The notes: generated from the letters alone by a model not told the origin. A stretch of DNA of 47,970 bases from Deltaproteobacteria bacterium (GCA_031264145.1 JAISEK010000071.1:1-47970); one strand, 5' to 3'; counted from the first letter of the stretch, positions 30,165 to 39,139 are shown. Translations and numbers: made by a program.

Positions 30165-30929
30165 AGGGTATTACCGATGACCACGTTTGACGGTCCCATC
30201 ATCTTTTCTGCTCCAGTCGTATCTCTGGTGCCATGGTCCCTTCAAGTGAAAATCAGCGCCGGTAATTCGTCCCCTCTTTCTTGCGACAGGCGATGTTGTA
30301 ATATTTGTAGCTCAAATATTGATTCTTTACTTAAATAAATATGGATCATGACAATGCTTATTTTGCCTTGGCCGGCCGGCATACAGCTTTGATTGCTTTC
30401 ATGGCCATTTTGTCCGACTCGCTCCCAGTCTTGGCGCATGTTCTTGTCTGGACGTCATTTTTGTCCGCGTAATTGACCGTCGTTTCGGCATCTTGACTTA
30501 CGGGGACGATTTTGGTTATATCTGTCCAGGAAAACTGGCCTTGGTGAGGCCGGAGGCCATTTCCCATTGTGCTTTTCCCCGGCGGTTTCATTTTTCGGCA
30601 AGTCAACAATTTCGCTTCGTTTTTTCGATCTGCCCCCGGCCAATGGCCTCCCGTGGCGGCCGGACGGTTTGGGGCCTGTTTCCCTAGAACCCAAGCCAAG
30701 GCCCCCCGTCCCAGCCTCTGGCCTTTCCCTCCGAGAGGTGGCCTGGCCCCAAAGTTCCCTTGGTGCTTTCATCCGGCCTTGGCCTGATGGCGGCTTATGC
30801 CACAAAGACACGGTATTAGGCATAGTTAGGGTGAAAATAGTTTTTTGTATCCGATAGGGTGCGTTCAAGCCATCGGAACGGCTTTGTCCACCAACGCTTG
30901 GACGGATCGGCGAGACCAAGGAGAAGCGC
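30165..30929. other. intergenic stretch with one possible small minus-strand frame
   Basis: Mostly non-coding to my eye. On the minus strand, 30358-30567 reads FSWTDITKIVPVSQDAETTV and ends in a Lys/Ala-rich tail, with composition more protein-like than its surroundings. It may be a small gene of about 69 residues or the tail of a decayed one. No good ribosome site was found and I give it low weight (about 0.2). Confidence 0.35.
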
Positions 30930-32312
30930 ATGCCCGCCAAGAGCCAGCCCCACAGAATAGCCACCATTTTGTCCTATCTGAGGTTTTTAACGCCGTTTTT
31001 TCTCTTCTCGCTGGCCCTTTTGTCCTGCGCCCCCAAAATAGCCTCCCCCGACGCCATGGAGGCCGCCCCTCCCACCGTCCAGGGAGAGGCGGCCGGGGCT
31101 ATGATAATCCCGGCCGGCCAGCTTTATGCCCCGCGCCATGGCCAGAGGCTCCAGCGCGGAGCGACCGTCGATGGCCACGTCAACTCGCCAAAATCAGTCA
31201 ATTTCACCAAGGACGGGAAGAAAGTATACGTAAATGCCCTGGAGGGCATGGAGACGCTGGTCTACTCATTCCCTGAGCTGAGGCTTCAGTCGGTCATAGG
31301 CCATTCCTTCGGTACGGCCGATGCCGGCTTGTTCAAGGGCGGGGAGACCACCGTCTTCGGCTACCCCTATTACCACCGCCGGGACTCAAGTGCCAAGAAC
31401 GTCTTCTCCGGCAAGCCAGTGGAAGGCGCCTTCTCCCACGATGGGCGCTATTTTTGGGTGCCCTACTACCGCCGGAGCTTTGACTCCAACGCCTCCGGCC
31501 CGTCAGCCATGGCCATAATCGATACGGGCGTCGATAGGATAGTCCGGGTAATGCCCACCGGGCCGTTGCCGAAGATGGTGGCCGTGTCCCCGGACAATTC
31601 CATTCTGGCCGTGACCCACTGGGGCGACAACACCGTTGGCCTTATCGACATTTCCTCGTCCGACCCCCGGGATTTCAGCTACACCCAGCTCCTGGTGGTC
31701 GAGCGCCGGCTGGACACGGCCGGCCTCACTGGAAACCGCGACAACAATTGCGGGTATTGCCTCAGAGGCACCGTCTTTTCCCCAGACGGCCGGCATCTCC
31801 TGGTCGGGCGCATGGCCGGCGGGGGAGTCAGCGTATTTGCCATCCCCGGCGGAGAGTATTTGGGCAGCTTTACGAATTTCAGCCCCTCGCCAAGACACCT
31901 GGTCCTGGATCCTGCCGGCGAGTTCCTCTACGCCAGCGATTCGCGCCATGGGGTGGTGGCCAGGGTCAGCCTGGCCGAGGCCTTAGAAAGCCTCAGGGCC
32001 AATCCAGGCCAGAGCGTGGGAGGACCTGAGGGGGAAAAGCTGGACGTGGGCAAAATGCCCAGGACCATAGCCATTTCCCCTGATGGCCTCAGTCTTTATG
32101 CCTCCGTCTACGGCAGCAGTAAACTTGTCAGGGTTGACACCGGGAAATGGCAGGTATCCGGCCAGGAAGACGTCTCGCCCTTCCCCGTGGGCCTGGGGGT
32201 AAGCCCTGGTGGCGGGTACGTGGCTATAACCTCCCAGGGCAGACTGGACAGTGAGCTGGACCCGCCCGCCTACTCTGGAGGCAATTCCGTGGAGATTTTT
32301 AAGGTAAATTAA
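30930..32312 (+). CDS. YVTN/NHL-type beta-propeller lipoprotein
   Basis: A 460-residue exported protein. The signal peptide ends at lipobox Cys33 (SLALLSCAPK). The mature part has repeated propeller-blade strands of the YVTN type: VNFTKDGKKVYVNALEG, MVAVSPDNSILAVTHWGDNT, TVFSPDGRHLLVGRMAG, LVLDPAGEFLYASDSRHG and AISPDGLSLYASVYGSSKLV, about six or seven blades. NNCGYC gives a potential disulfide in a loop. GGAGAAGCG precedes the ATG. Such proteins act as periplasmic scaffolds or binding proteins; no partner gene is adjacent, and the next gene is a tRNA. Function unknown. Confidence 0.85.
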   Translation: MPAKSQPHRIATILSYLRFLTPFFLFSLALLSCAPKIASPDAMEAAPPTVQGEAAGAMIIPAGQLYAPRHGQRLQRGATVDGHVNSPKSVNFTKDGKKVYVNALEGMETLVYSFPELRLQSVIGHSFGTADAGLFKGGETTVFGYPYYHRRDSSAKNVFSGKPVEGAFSHDGRYFWVPYYRRSFDSNASGPSAMAIIDTGVDRIVRVMPTGPLPKMVAVSPDNSILAVTHWGDNTVGLIDISSSDPRDFSYTQLLVVERRLDTAGLTGNRDNNCGYCLRGTVFSPDGRHLLVGRMAGGGVSVFAIPGGEYLGSFTNFSPSPRHLVLDPAGEFLYASDSRHGVVARVSLAEALESLRANPGQSVGGPEGEKLDVGKMPRTIAISPDGLSLYASVYGSSKLVRVDTGKWQVSGQEDVSPFPVGLGVSPGGGYVAITSQGRLDSELDPPAYSGGNSVEIFKVN

Positions 32313-32446
32313 ATCTTTAAACCAATAATTGCGTAAAGCATATTTTATAGAATGACCACTGGAAACTCTCTGCCAAGGCCGCCAAGTAAGGCTTTGCTTT
32401 TTGTCCTAGTATCATGCCAAAGCCCCAAAAATCAAGGAAATGGTGC

Positions 32447-32475
32447 TTGACATGGATATTTTGGCAGTGTATAGT
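32447..32475 (+). promoter_or_regulatory. strong sigma70 promoter of tRNA-Arg
   Basis: A perfect TTGACA (32447-32452) is separated by exactly 17 bp from TATAGT (32470-32475). The tRNA begins about 80 bp further, leaving a 5' leader to be removed by RNase P. It is among the best promoter matches I found in the window. Confidence 0.7.
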
Positions 32476-32554
32476 TAACCGCTAAAACGGATGGGGTGTT
32501 TGTTCAAGTCGTTATAACTATGTAAAATTATTTGTTATTTATGTCTTTTGTCAT

Positions 32555-32630
32555 GCGCTTGTAGCTCAATGGATAGAGCAACAGCCTTCTAAGCTGTGGG
32601 TTGCAGGTTCGAGTCCTGCCAGGCGCACCA
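32555..32630 (+). tRNA. tRNA-Arg, anticodon UCU
   Basis: A 76-nt cloverleaf with an encoded CCA. The acceptor GCGCTTG pairs with CAGGCGC, the D arm contains AGCTCAATGGATAGAGC, the anticodon arm ACAGC-CTTCTAA-GCTGT gives anticodon TCT, and the T arm is GCAGG-TTCGAGT-CCTGC. It reads AGA and, by wobble, AGG, the latter used very heavily in this genome. Mobile debris begins within about 300 bp downstream, so its 3' end may have served as an integration site; no repeated copy of its 3' end was found. Confidence 0.97.
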
Positions 32631-32804
32631 TTTAGTACGCTAATTAATTAATATTATAGTTAAGAACAGTCAGTCAATTTTACTGTGATGTCTATTACTG
32701 ATTCGACTGCGAAAACCCATGTTTTTTGAAACAAGCATTGCTGAGGCCAGATATGGGGCCAGATGAAGGGGAAATCGGCAGTGTCAAGTCAGGCCGGTAA
32801 AAAT

Positions 32805-32847
32805 AAATTAGGACTTTAGGTATAAATAATAACTAAAGTCCTAATTT
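32805..32847 (+). terminator. perfect 15-bp hairpin downstream of tRNA-Arg
   Basis: AAATTAGGACTTTAG (32805-32819) pairs exactly with CTAAAGTCCTAATTT (32833-32847) around a 13-base loop and runs into TTTGG. It is AT-rich for a terminator and lies 175 bp past the tRNA, so it could equally be the end of an insertion sequence. The gap between the tRNA and 32805 contains no other feature. Confidence 0.45.
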
Positions 32848-32940
32848 TGGACGTGGCACAGCGTTCAAGCCAATGAGACTTGTCTGAAAGCCTTATCAGC
32901 TCACGCTCGTCTTCTTTTTGCCTTTTGGACGACGTATCTC

Positions 32941-33399
32941 GTGATTCTTCTGATATTCTCGGCAAGGCTCTTGAACATGACCTGGAAAGATCATAAAGTT
33001 ATACGTGTTGAAAGAAAAATTGTTTATGGCACTGAAGAACAAATAAAAGATAAATTGAATAATTCACCAAGTAAAACTATAAATACATCGTATATAGAAT
33101 GTTCCAATGCTACTTTAAGGCTTTGGGACTTGCATTTAACACGTAAATCTTATACATTCGCCAAATCTATTGATTTTATAAGAGCTAAACTTGCTATATG
33201 TATTTCTTTCTATAATTTCATAAAACCTCATGGAACTTTAAGTAAATTTAAAGATAAAATATCAGGTAATACAATTTTTAAACCAGTTACACCTGCTATG
33301 GCATGTAATTTAACGGATCGCCCATGGACTATATCTGAACTTTTATCACGCACACTGGTCGAGTTGTCCAGCGAACAAGATTTTGTAAACGAAACATAG
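32941..33399 (+). pseudogene. IS1-like DDE transposase, C-terminal fragment
   Basis: About 150 residues of the C-terminal half of a transposase. EEQIKDKLNNSPSKTINTSY-IE followed by a run of Leu/Arg, KSYTFAKSIDFIRAKLAICI and FYNFIKPHGTLS are typical of IS1-related and ISH4-like elements. The N-terminal zinc-finger and HTH regions and the first catalytic Asp are missing. The GTG at 32941 is only the edge of the open frame; recognisable similarity starts around 32977 (MTWKDHKVIRVERKI). AT-rich codons contrast with the GC-rich genes around it. Non-functional on its own. Confidence 0.65.
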
Positions 33400-33402
33400 A
33401 CA

Positions 33403-33606
33403 TCACCCCTTTTCAGCGGCGGCCAAAATCTCAACCAGCTCCTCCGGTGGAATGTGGACCACCTGACCGTCCCGATAGCCAACCATGGGCACGCCCGCCT
33501 GGATATGACGCTTCATGGCCTCCAGGCCGCCTCGGCGGATGGCTTCGGTCACTGGCGTTCCCGCTCGGATCAACGCCTCGATGTCTACATTCTTTTTATC
33601 GCTCAT
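33403..33606 (-). CDS. small partner protein of the zeta-toxin-like kinase
   Basis: A 67-residue protein. RGGLEAMKRHIQAGVPMVGY followed by RDGQVVHIPPEEL resembles the short proteins encoded next to COG4185 zeta-like kinases (a helix with RHxxAGxP and a small beta tail). The start at 33606 is preferred because AAGGA from the end of the kinase gene is eight bases upstream; an ATG at 33612 is too close to it. The kinase frame ends at 33596, inside this gene, so the two overlap. It might be an antitoxin or a regulator. The order kinase then small protein is the reverse of many toxin-antitoxin pairs. Confidence 0.7.
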   Translation of the reverse strand: MSDKKNVDIEALIRAGTPVTEAIRRGGLEAMKRHIQAGVPMVGYRDGQVVHIPPEELVEILAAAEKG

Positions 33607-34193
33607 TGTCATATTCCTTCAAAAAGACCTCATACATCAGCGAATCGTGGAGGCGCTCGCTGGTTTGCCCGACCCCTTGGGCAATCAAAAGAGGGTGCGC
33701 CGGCGAGGAGTTGTCATAAAACATCCACGATGAAACGACCGACCTATAAAGCCGGAAAAAATTAGCCAAGCCGGCCGCAAAGCGCCTCTTTATAGTGTAT
33801 TCCGGGATATTGTGTCCACCCAGCGTGACCCGAAGGGAGACGCGGTCGATGGCCATTTCCACGTTCGGCAAGGCCAGAAACATCAGGTGGCTTTGATAGC
33901 CCGCAGCCATCAAGGTCGCCAGCCATGGCGCAAAAGAGCGTGCGGCCAGCGTGGTCTCGAAGGCAAAATTTATCAGCTTTTTAGCCAGTTCATGTAATCG
34001 CTTCAACATGATCAAGCCGGCGTCCATCGCCACGTTCTCCGGAGCGAAGGCGGAAAGCCCTTGGGCGATGGCGTCAGCATTGACGAATTCCTCCACCTCA
34101 AAGGCATCCCGCAACAACATGGGGGCGGTGGTGGATTTGCCGGCTCCGTTGGGGCCGGCCAGTACTTATCACGTGCGGTCTGGCTGCGGTCAT
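33596..34193 (-). pseudogene. zeta-toxin-like P-loop kinase with a frameshift before the Walker A motif
   Basis: The intact part (ATG 34120 to stop 33596, 174 residues) reads EEFVNADAIAQGLSAF, LINFAFETTLAARSFA and GHNIPEYTIKRRFAAGLANF, matching zeta-toxin/COG4185 kinases. The P-loop lies upstream of that ATG: in the same frame VLAGPNGAGKSTTAPM is encoded at 34120-34165, directly after an in-frame TAA. The natural start, ATG 34193 with AAAGGA upstream, begins MTAARPHVIS in a different frame. One indel near 34166-34170 would join them. So either the kinase is inactivated, or the assembly has an error here, or a CTG at the P-loop is used. The active-site Asp and substrate motifs are otherwise present. 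Confidence 0.75.
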
Positions 34194-34377
34194 AGGGTCC
34201 TTTACTGGCGAGTGCGGCCTCATAATATTTACTGTTTATTTATAGCATAAACTCGATTTGTCCGCATCAGGCTGGGCAGGCAAGGTCGGTTTCGCAGTGG
34301 CTGTCTCGAGGGCAAATATAGTACGTTAAATTCGCCATTAATATCACTACAGCATACATAAATTTTTATCAGAACAA

Positions 34378-34858
34378 TTATCCCGAGGAGCTGAAGGCAA
34401 ATTCTGGATGCTTCAATTCTGATTTACTTAAATACGTAAAAAAAGAATCTCTATATCTTTTGGCATGATATGGTACCTTCTCGATCACCTCTTTGAATAT
34501 CGATTCATCTCCAGTCAATGCCGAGTTCATGACCCGACTGATTTGTTGAAACGTCAGTATTGGAACCTTTGGTTTGGGGCCGCCCGTATCCGGGCACATG
34601 CCCTGCCCAGATGGCCCGGTATGGCCACCCGTTTCCTGGCACGTACTTTGCGTTTGCCCGGATGGCCCTGGGTCGCCGCCCGTATCCAGGCGCATGCCCC
34701 TGCCCGGTTGGCCCGGCACGGCCACCCGTGCCCTGGCGAGGACTTTGCGTTTGACCGGATGACCCTGGGTCGCCGCCCGTATCCGGGCACGTGCCCTGCC
34801 CGGTTGGCCCGGTACGACCCATCATATCCCGGTAAACCATATGGGCCGTTCCAGACAA
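34378..34858 (-). pseudogene. Gly/Thr-rich collagen-like repeat protein, broken by one-base indel
   Basis: From the ATG at 34858 the frame gives GRTGPTGQGTCPDTGGDPG and further 16-residue units of the pattern GP[ST]GQ...[DE]TGG, until a run of four C at 34697-34700. There the neighbouring repeat units have three. After that the sense continues in the next frame with two more units, then a unique C-terminus (FQQISRVMNSALTGDESIF ... FAFSSSG) ending at 34378. Restoring the missing phase gives about 160 residues: a short N-terminus, about five 16-residue repeats and a 65-residue AT-rich tail. No family recognised. The upstream IS701 remnant may have removed the true start. Confidence 0.55.
34582..34820. 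repeat. 96-bp tandem repeat, about 2.5 copies
   Basis: Units begin at 34582, 34678 and 34775 (last one partial), each starting GCCCGTATCC and ending in GGGTCGCC. Each unit is itself two diverged halves of about 48 bp. The middle unit is 97 bp because of one extra C at 34697-34700, which breaks the reading frame of the protein described at 34378-34858. Because the period is a multiple of three, the array is open in several frames on both strands, creating false genes. Confidence 0.85.
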
Positions 34859-34885
34859 TTGGCCAACATCAACAGAGTACTTACT

Positions 34886-36102
34886 CTAGAAAAGCTGTAA
34901 AAACAAATGGAGGGCGAAAACGAGCATGACATGCCGGTGCCAGCCCTTCCAGGATCTTCCCTCAAAATGACCAAGCCCAAGATTGGACTTGCATTCCTCG
35001 AAGCACTGCTCGATCGACCAGCGCCCTGGCGACAGTTCCCTGAATTTCTCCAGTGGGGTGTCCTCGTGGGCATTGCTGATCGCGTACCTGGTGCCGCCGT
35101 CCTTCATTTTTTTCGCGTACAGCCAGACCTGCTTTCCCGGCAACCTGTCCATTGCCTCCCAGACCCATGGCAGCTTGTCCTGCCCGACGATCAGCCCCTT
35201 GGAGCCGATGCCGTTGCCTGGCCTCTTGCCAGGGGACGTCGCTTTTCTCGACAATCGATGACGCCTTGGCTGGCTTCTGGTCGGCCCGCGGTCTCCGGGG
35301 CTTCCTGCCGCGGCCGACCCATTCGGGCGTGGAGACGGCCGGCAGCGCGGCGAAAAGCCGGGCGTCGTGGTGGACGTCCACGAAGCAATGCAGCCATTCC
35401 GAGATGGAATCCACGAATTCCGCACAATTCCCGAACCACGAGTCCGCGCCGACCCACCTTCCCTCGAATTTCCCCCCGGCGGCGATGGATCGCGGCAACT
35501 CGATGGCGATCTCAATTTTCGTCCTGTGCCCGACGTGTCCCGGGATGCCGCACCTCTTGCGCCGGACGGCGTATTCCTCCGAGAACCACTTCTTCGGCAG
35601 GAACAGCTCATAATTGATCGGGCCATGCCATCCCGTCCCGGCGTAGCCGACCACCACGGAGGCTACGCACCTGGCGACCTTTCCTTGGACGCCAGCAGTA
35701 CTGGCTGGCGACCCACACCGTCTCGCTTCCCTGCTTCGGCAAGTTGCACCCGTCGACCGTGAACACGACGTCCTCGTCGGAGACGAGTCCCGACATCAGG
35801 CCCTGGTGGACGCCAATAATTTTTCTAAGGGACCACGTTTATCTTGTCATGAATAATTGAAGTGGTTGCACCAGGGCCGGGCCCCCAAAGTGCAGCGCGA
35901 TGGGCTCGATGGATTTTCTATCAAGATAACTCATCAGCCCTTTAAAGTATATGCAAAAATGTTCAAATTGTTTGATATGGTTGAAGCAATCTTTATAATT
36001 CAGCAAATAATCATGTAGCGTCGATATTATCGATGGCAACATTGTTTCCGAAATTCCGACCAATTTCAGAAGATCGGGGTTAAAATCCGGGATAAACGGC
36101 AT
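34886..36102 (-). pseudogene. IS701-family transposase, broken by at least three frameshifts
   Basis: Reading from 36102 down: residues MPFIPDFNPDLL to QLFMTR (stop at 35839); WSLRKIIGVHQGLMSGLVSD with VVFTVDGCNLPKQGS and VASQYCW in a second frame; VVVGYAGTGWHGPINYEL, FLPKKWFSEEY and WVGADSWFGN in a third; then LPGKQVWLYAKKMKDGGTRY and WSIEQCFEECKSNLGLGHFE to the stop at 34886 in a fourth. Catalytic residues can be proposed as Asp in TVDG, Asp in GADSWFG and Glu in FEECK. The order and content match IS701 transposases of about 400 residues. Breaks lie near 35840, 35700 and 35220. I could not define the terminal inverted repeats. Confidence 0.82.
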
Positions 36103-36615
36103 AACCTTGGTCCATCTCCTATTGATTGGATTGCGGACCGTGGCGTCTCATGGCCTTGAGGAAGCCGTCCGTGGTTGGACGGGAGAGGATATCACGATGC
36201 CATGGCGATCTGCGCTTGATATCTCAGCCTTGGCAATCGCCTTGCTTCTTTCCTCAAGACACGTCGGCCCGCTTCTCTAAAATAGTAGATTTCTGGAGCC
36301 CTGTTCAGTCTTATTTTTACCCGTAAAATATCTTGTACGCTGTAGTGTTAAAATTATATTTGGCTTCATGCTATACCCAATACCTAAGATATTTGCCATG
36401 TCATGCCACCAGTTATTCAGGCCTATCGCTGACAAATTCGGCAAATCTCTTAGTGCGTCAGTATAGTTTCCATATCCGATATGCCGCAGTTATAGTCTTC
36501 TGACCGAAGCCATAATGACGAAGGTCAGGCACGTAAGAAGCAAACATCGTGAATTTGGCTTACTGGCTTGCCTAATCGAATGATCTTTTAGGCCGGGCGT
36601 GGGCGGTCAGGCACA
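36103..36615. other. gene-free stretch between the IS701 remnant and umuC
   Basis: No gene supported. It should contain one end of the IS701 element. Mixed composition, AT-rich around 36290-36400; nothing recognisable. Confidence 0.4.
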
Positions 36616-37920
36616 TCAGGCCTTCGCCACCGGCAGAAAATCCCATTCCGTGGTGGAGAAGCCGGAAAGCCTTTCCTGGCGCATGGCCCAGGCGGGGTTC
36701 CGTCCGCCCTGGGATGAGTATTTTATGGTGTCCCTGCCGTGGCGATCGTTAATCCTGTCAATGGCCTTCATGAGCTTGTCCGACTGGACTGTGCTTGGGG
36801 GCGGCGGGAAAAGGGTTGGCCGGCCAGGCTTCGCCTCCCCCAGGTCAAAAAGCATGATCCCGGCCTTGCGGTAGCCGTGGCCGGCGACGAAGGAGTGCCT
36901 CAGGGCCTCGTTGGCGGCCTTGATGAAGTCGCCGGTTGAGCTCGATGGGCTCCTTAGGGTCACCGTTGCCCCGGTGTGGAGCGGAGCGTCCACGTGCCTG
37001 CCGGTGCTTATTTGGATTGATATGGCCCCTGCCCGCAGGCCTTCCCGGCGCAGTCGCTCGCCGGCCACCGCGCAGTGGTGGGACAGGGCCTCGGCCAAGT
37101 CGTCGATCATGGTGATGGCCTTGGCGAAGCTGCGGCTGCTGACCATAGTTTTCCTGGGCACTTGGTCCAAGTCGGCCTCGACGCACTGGTAGCCGCCAAG
37201 CTCAAGGACCGTTTTTTCCAGCTGGACGCTGAAGAGCCTGGCGGCCTTGCGGTGGTCCATGTCCCTTAGGTCCCTGGCGGAGCCTAGGCCCATTTTGGCC
37301 AACCTGGCCGACAGGCGGCGGCCCACGCCCCAGACGTTCTCAAGGGGCGTTTGGGCGAGAAGATCCTCCAAGAGGCCGGATCCTAGATCCAGCCTCAGGA
37401 CCGGCCCCATCTCCTTGGCCCAGTGGTTGGCCAGCTTGGCCAGGGTCCTGGTCGGGCCAAGGCCTACCCTTACCGGCATCCCCACCCAGCCGGCGATCCG
37501 CTCCAGCACGGCCTGGCCTACCTCCTCGGCCTGGGCGGCCAGGGCCATGGGAAACGGGATAAAGGCCTCGTCGATGGAATACTGGACTATCTCGGGGACA
37601 ATCGACTCCATGGCCATGGCCACTCGATGCGATATGTCGCCATAGAGTGCATAATTTGAGGAAAATACGGCCACCCCGGCCTCGGTCAGCCGCTTTTTTG
37701 ACTTGAAGAATACCTCGCCCCTCTTGAAGCCCAGGTCCTTGGCCTCCTGTGTCAGGGACACCACGCAGCCGTCGTTGTTGGAGAGGACGACTATCGGGCT
37801 GTTGGCCAGATCTGGCCGGAACAGCCTCTCGCAGGAGCAGTAGAAGCAGGCGCAGTCCACCAGGGCCCACATTTCTGGCTTATCCCGCGTCCTTGGGGTC
37901 ATTTGGGTGACTTCCGCCAT
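36616..37920 (-). CDS. umuC: Y-family DNA polymerase, UmuC type
   Basis: A 434-residue lesion-bypass polymerase. The palm holds the metal ligands Asp22 (MWALVDCACFYCSCE) and Asp117-Glu118 (VQYSIDEAFIP). SNNDGCVVSLTQEAK, FSSNYALYGDISHRV, GLGPTRTLAKLANHWAK and the HhH region NVWGVGRRLSARL are diagnostic of UmuC rather than DinB. The C-terminal little-finger region through GIMLFDLGEA follows. I start at the ATG 37920, preceded by GAGGA. The frame is open to 38061 but that part is Pro/Arg-rich and unlike the family. No umuD and no recognisable LexA box lie next to it, so the pol V partner must be elsewhere or absent. Confidence 0.93.
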   Translation of the reverse strand: MAEVTQMTPRTRDKPEMWALVDCACFYCSCERLFRPDLANSPIVVLSNNDGCVVSLTQEAKDLGFKRGEVFFKSKKRLTEAGVAVFSSNYALYGDISHRVAMAMESIVPEIVQYSIDEAFIPFPMALAAQAEEVGQAVLERIAGWVGMPVRVGLGPTRTLAKLANHWAKEMGPVLRLDLGSGLLEDLLAQTPLENVWGVGRRLSARLAKMGLGSARDLRDMDHRKAARLFSVQLEKTVLELGGYQCVEADLDQVPRKTMVSSRSFAKAITMIDDLAEALSHHCAVAGERLRREGLRAGAISIQISTGRHVDAPLHTGATVTLRSPSSSTGDFIKAANEALRHSFVAGHGYRKAGIMLFDLGEAKPGRPTLFPPPPSTVQSDKLMKAIDRINDRHGRDTIKYSSQGGRNPAWAMRQERLSGFSTTEWDFLPVAKA

Positions 37921-38647
37921 GCCGAGATCCTCGACGGCCATTTCCCGGCCAAATGGGCCTGGCCAGGCAGCCGGCCACATTCTAGCACACTTTGGCCTGG
38001 CCGCGGCCATTTCGGTAGGCCGCGGCCGCCCAGGGCCCGCTTTTCCACCGGTGCGCCCCAATCAAGTGCAAATATCCGATAAGCCGATGATTCTCCCAAC
38101 GGGTGCCAGGCCTTGCGAGCCATCCCCCGGAGACAGCGCTGCCATCTCGGCGAGTGGCCGGCCTGGCGGGCGGCTTCAAGGACGGGGAATTTCATGATGC
38201 TGTAAAACATGCGGAAATCCCAAGAATGACCAGATTTGGCGTCCATTGGTCAAGGTTTTGGTTTGGCCAAACTCAAAAAGTAGGTTTTCTGCATGGACGT
38301 CAAAGACATCAATTTTATGTTACCCATGGACGCCAAAAAATGGTATTATGGGTATGGTTTCTTCGGCATTACCCTTGACCTGCGCCGAATAGCCCTGTCG
38401 GTGCCAATTTTGGCGTCCTGCCCCTGGGAGGCTGGAGACTTGTCCCGCCATGTTTAGGCGCTTTCAGGTCGGTCCATGTTTCATGATGGATGATCGTTTG
38501 CGGTAGGCTTTAGGCTAATGCGCTTGGCCAATGCCTTTTTTTGTCTCCGGCTTTGTGGCAGTTGTTTCCCTGGAAAAAGAGCCTGCGGGTGCGATATCCG
38601 TCGCTCTTTTTCGCTTCTTTCTCAAATAGGGACAGGAGGGGTGAGAC
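37921..38647. promoter_or_regulatory. divergent region between umuC and the Sel1 genes with clustered GGCGTCC motifs
   Basis: No gene seen. Copies of TTTGGCGTCC lie at 38235-38244 and 38408-38418, and inverted at 38331-38340. A variant CATGGACGTCAAAG is at 38292-38305. The outer pair ATTTGGCGTCCATTGG (38234-38249) and CCATGGACGCCAAAAAAT (38324-38341) forms an inverted repeat. The same 15-mer as at 38324-38338 occurs at 29427-29441. The region separates the minus-strand umuC from the plus-strand Sel1 cluster, so these may be operators; a palindromic GGCCGCGGCC pair also lies near 38001-38027. Confidence 0.4.
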
Positions 38648-39139
38648 ATGGGGCGATTCGAGGAATGGCTGGCCTTGGCCGAGAAAGGCGATCCGAATGC
38701 CCAGTACGAGCTGGGCTGGGTCTTTGCGGAAGGAGACGGGGTCGACGCTGATCTTGGCACGGCCCTGCACTGGTGGCGCCTGGCTGCGAATTCAGGCCAC
38801 GCCGATTCCCAAAATGACCTGGGCCGGGCCTATGCCCAGGGTGCCGGGGTCGAGCAGGATTATGGGATGGCCGTGGCCTGGTGGACAAAGGCCGCCGAGA
38901 ATGGCAACCGGAAGGCGCAATTCTCCTTGGCCCATGCCTACTCCAGGGGCGACGGGGTGGAAAAGGATTCCGTCCTGGCCATTCACTGGTGGCTCAAGAG
39001 TGCCGAGGGTGGTTACCCAAAGGCCCAATATGCCTTGGGCCAAGCCTATGCCAAAGGCGAGGGGGTAGAGAGGAGCCTGGCCCAGGCTACCTACTGGCTC
39101 CAGATGGCCGCTGACCATGGAAACAACGGCGATGATTGA
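38648..39139 (+). CDS. Sel1-like repeat protein (first of four)
   Basis: A 163-residue protein made almost entirely of Sel1-like repeats, a TPR-related alpha solenoid. Four units of about 36 residues are visible, such as AQYELGWVFAEGDGVDADLG, TALHWWRLAANSGHADSQND and ALGQAYAKGEGVERSLAQ, keeping the A-x-x-x-L-G and W[WL]xxAAxxG positions. There is no signal peptide, so it should stay in the cytoplasm, unlike many exported Sel1 proteins. A strong AGGAGGGG lies 6 bases before the ATG. It begins a same-strand series of Sel1 genes. Its partner is unknown; Sel1 proteins mediate protein-protein contact. Confidence 0.92.
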   Translation: MGRFEEWLALAEKGDPNAQYELGWVFAEGDGVDADLGTALHWWRLAANSGHADSQNDLGRAYAQGAGVEQDYGMAVAWWTKAAENGNRKAQFSLAHAYSRGDGVEKDSVLAIHWWLKSAEGGYPKAQYALGQAYAKGEGVERSLAQATYWLQMAADHGNNGDD

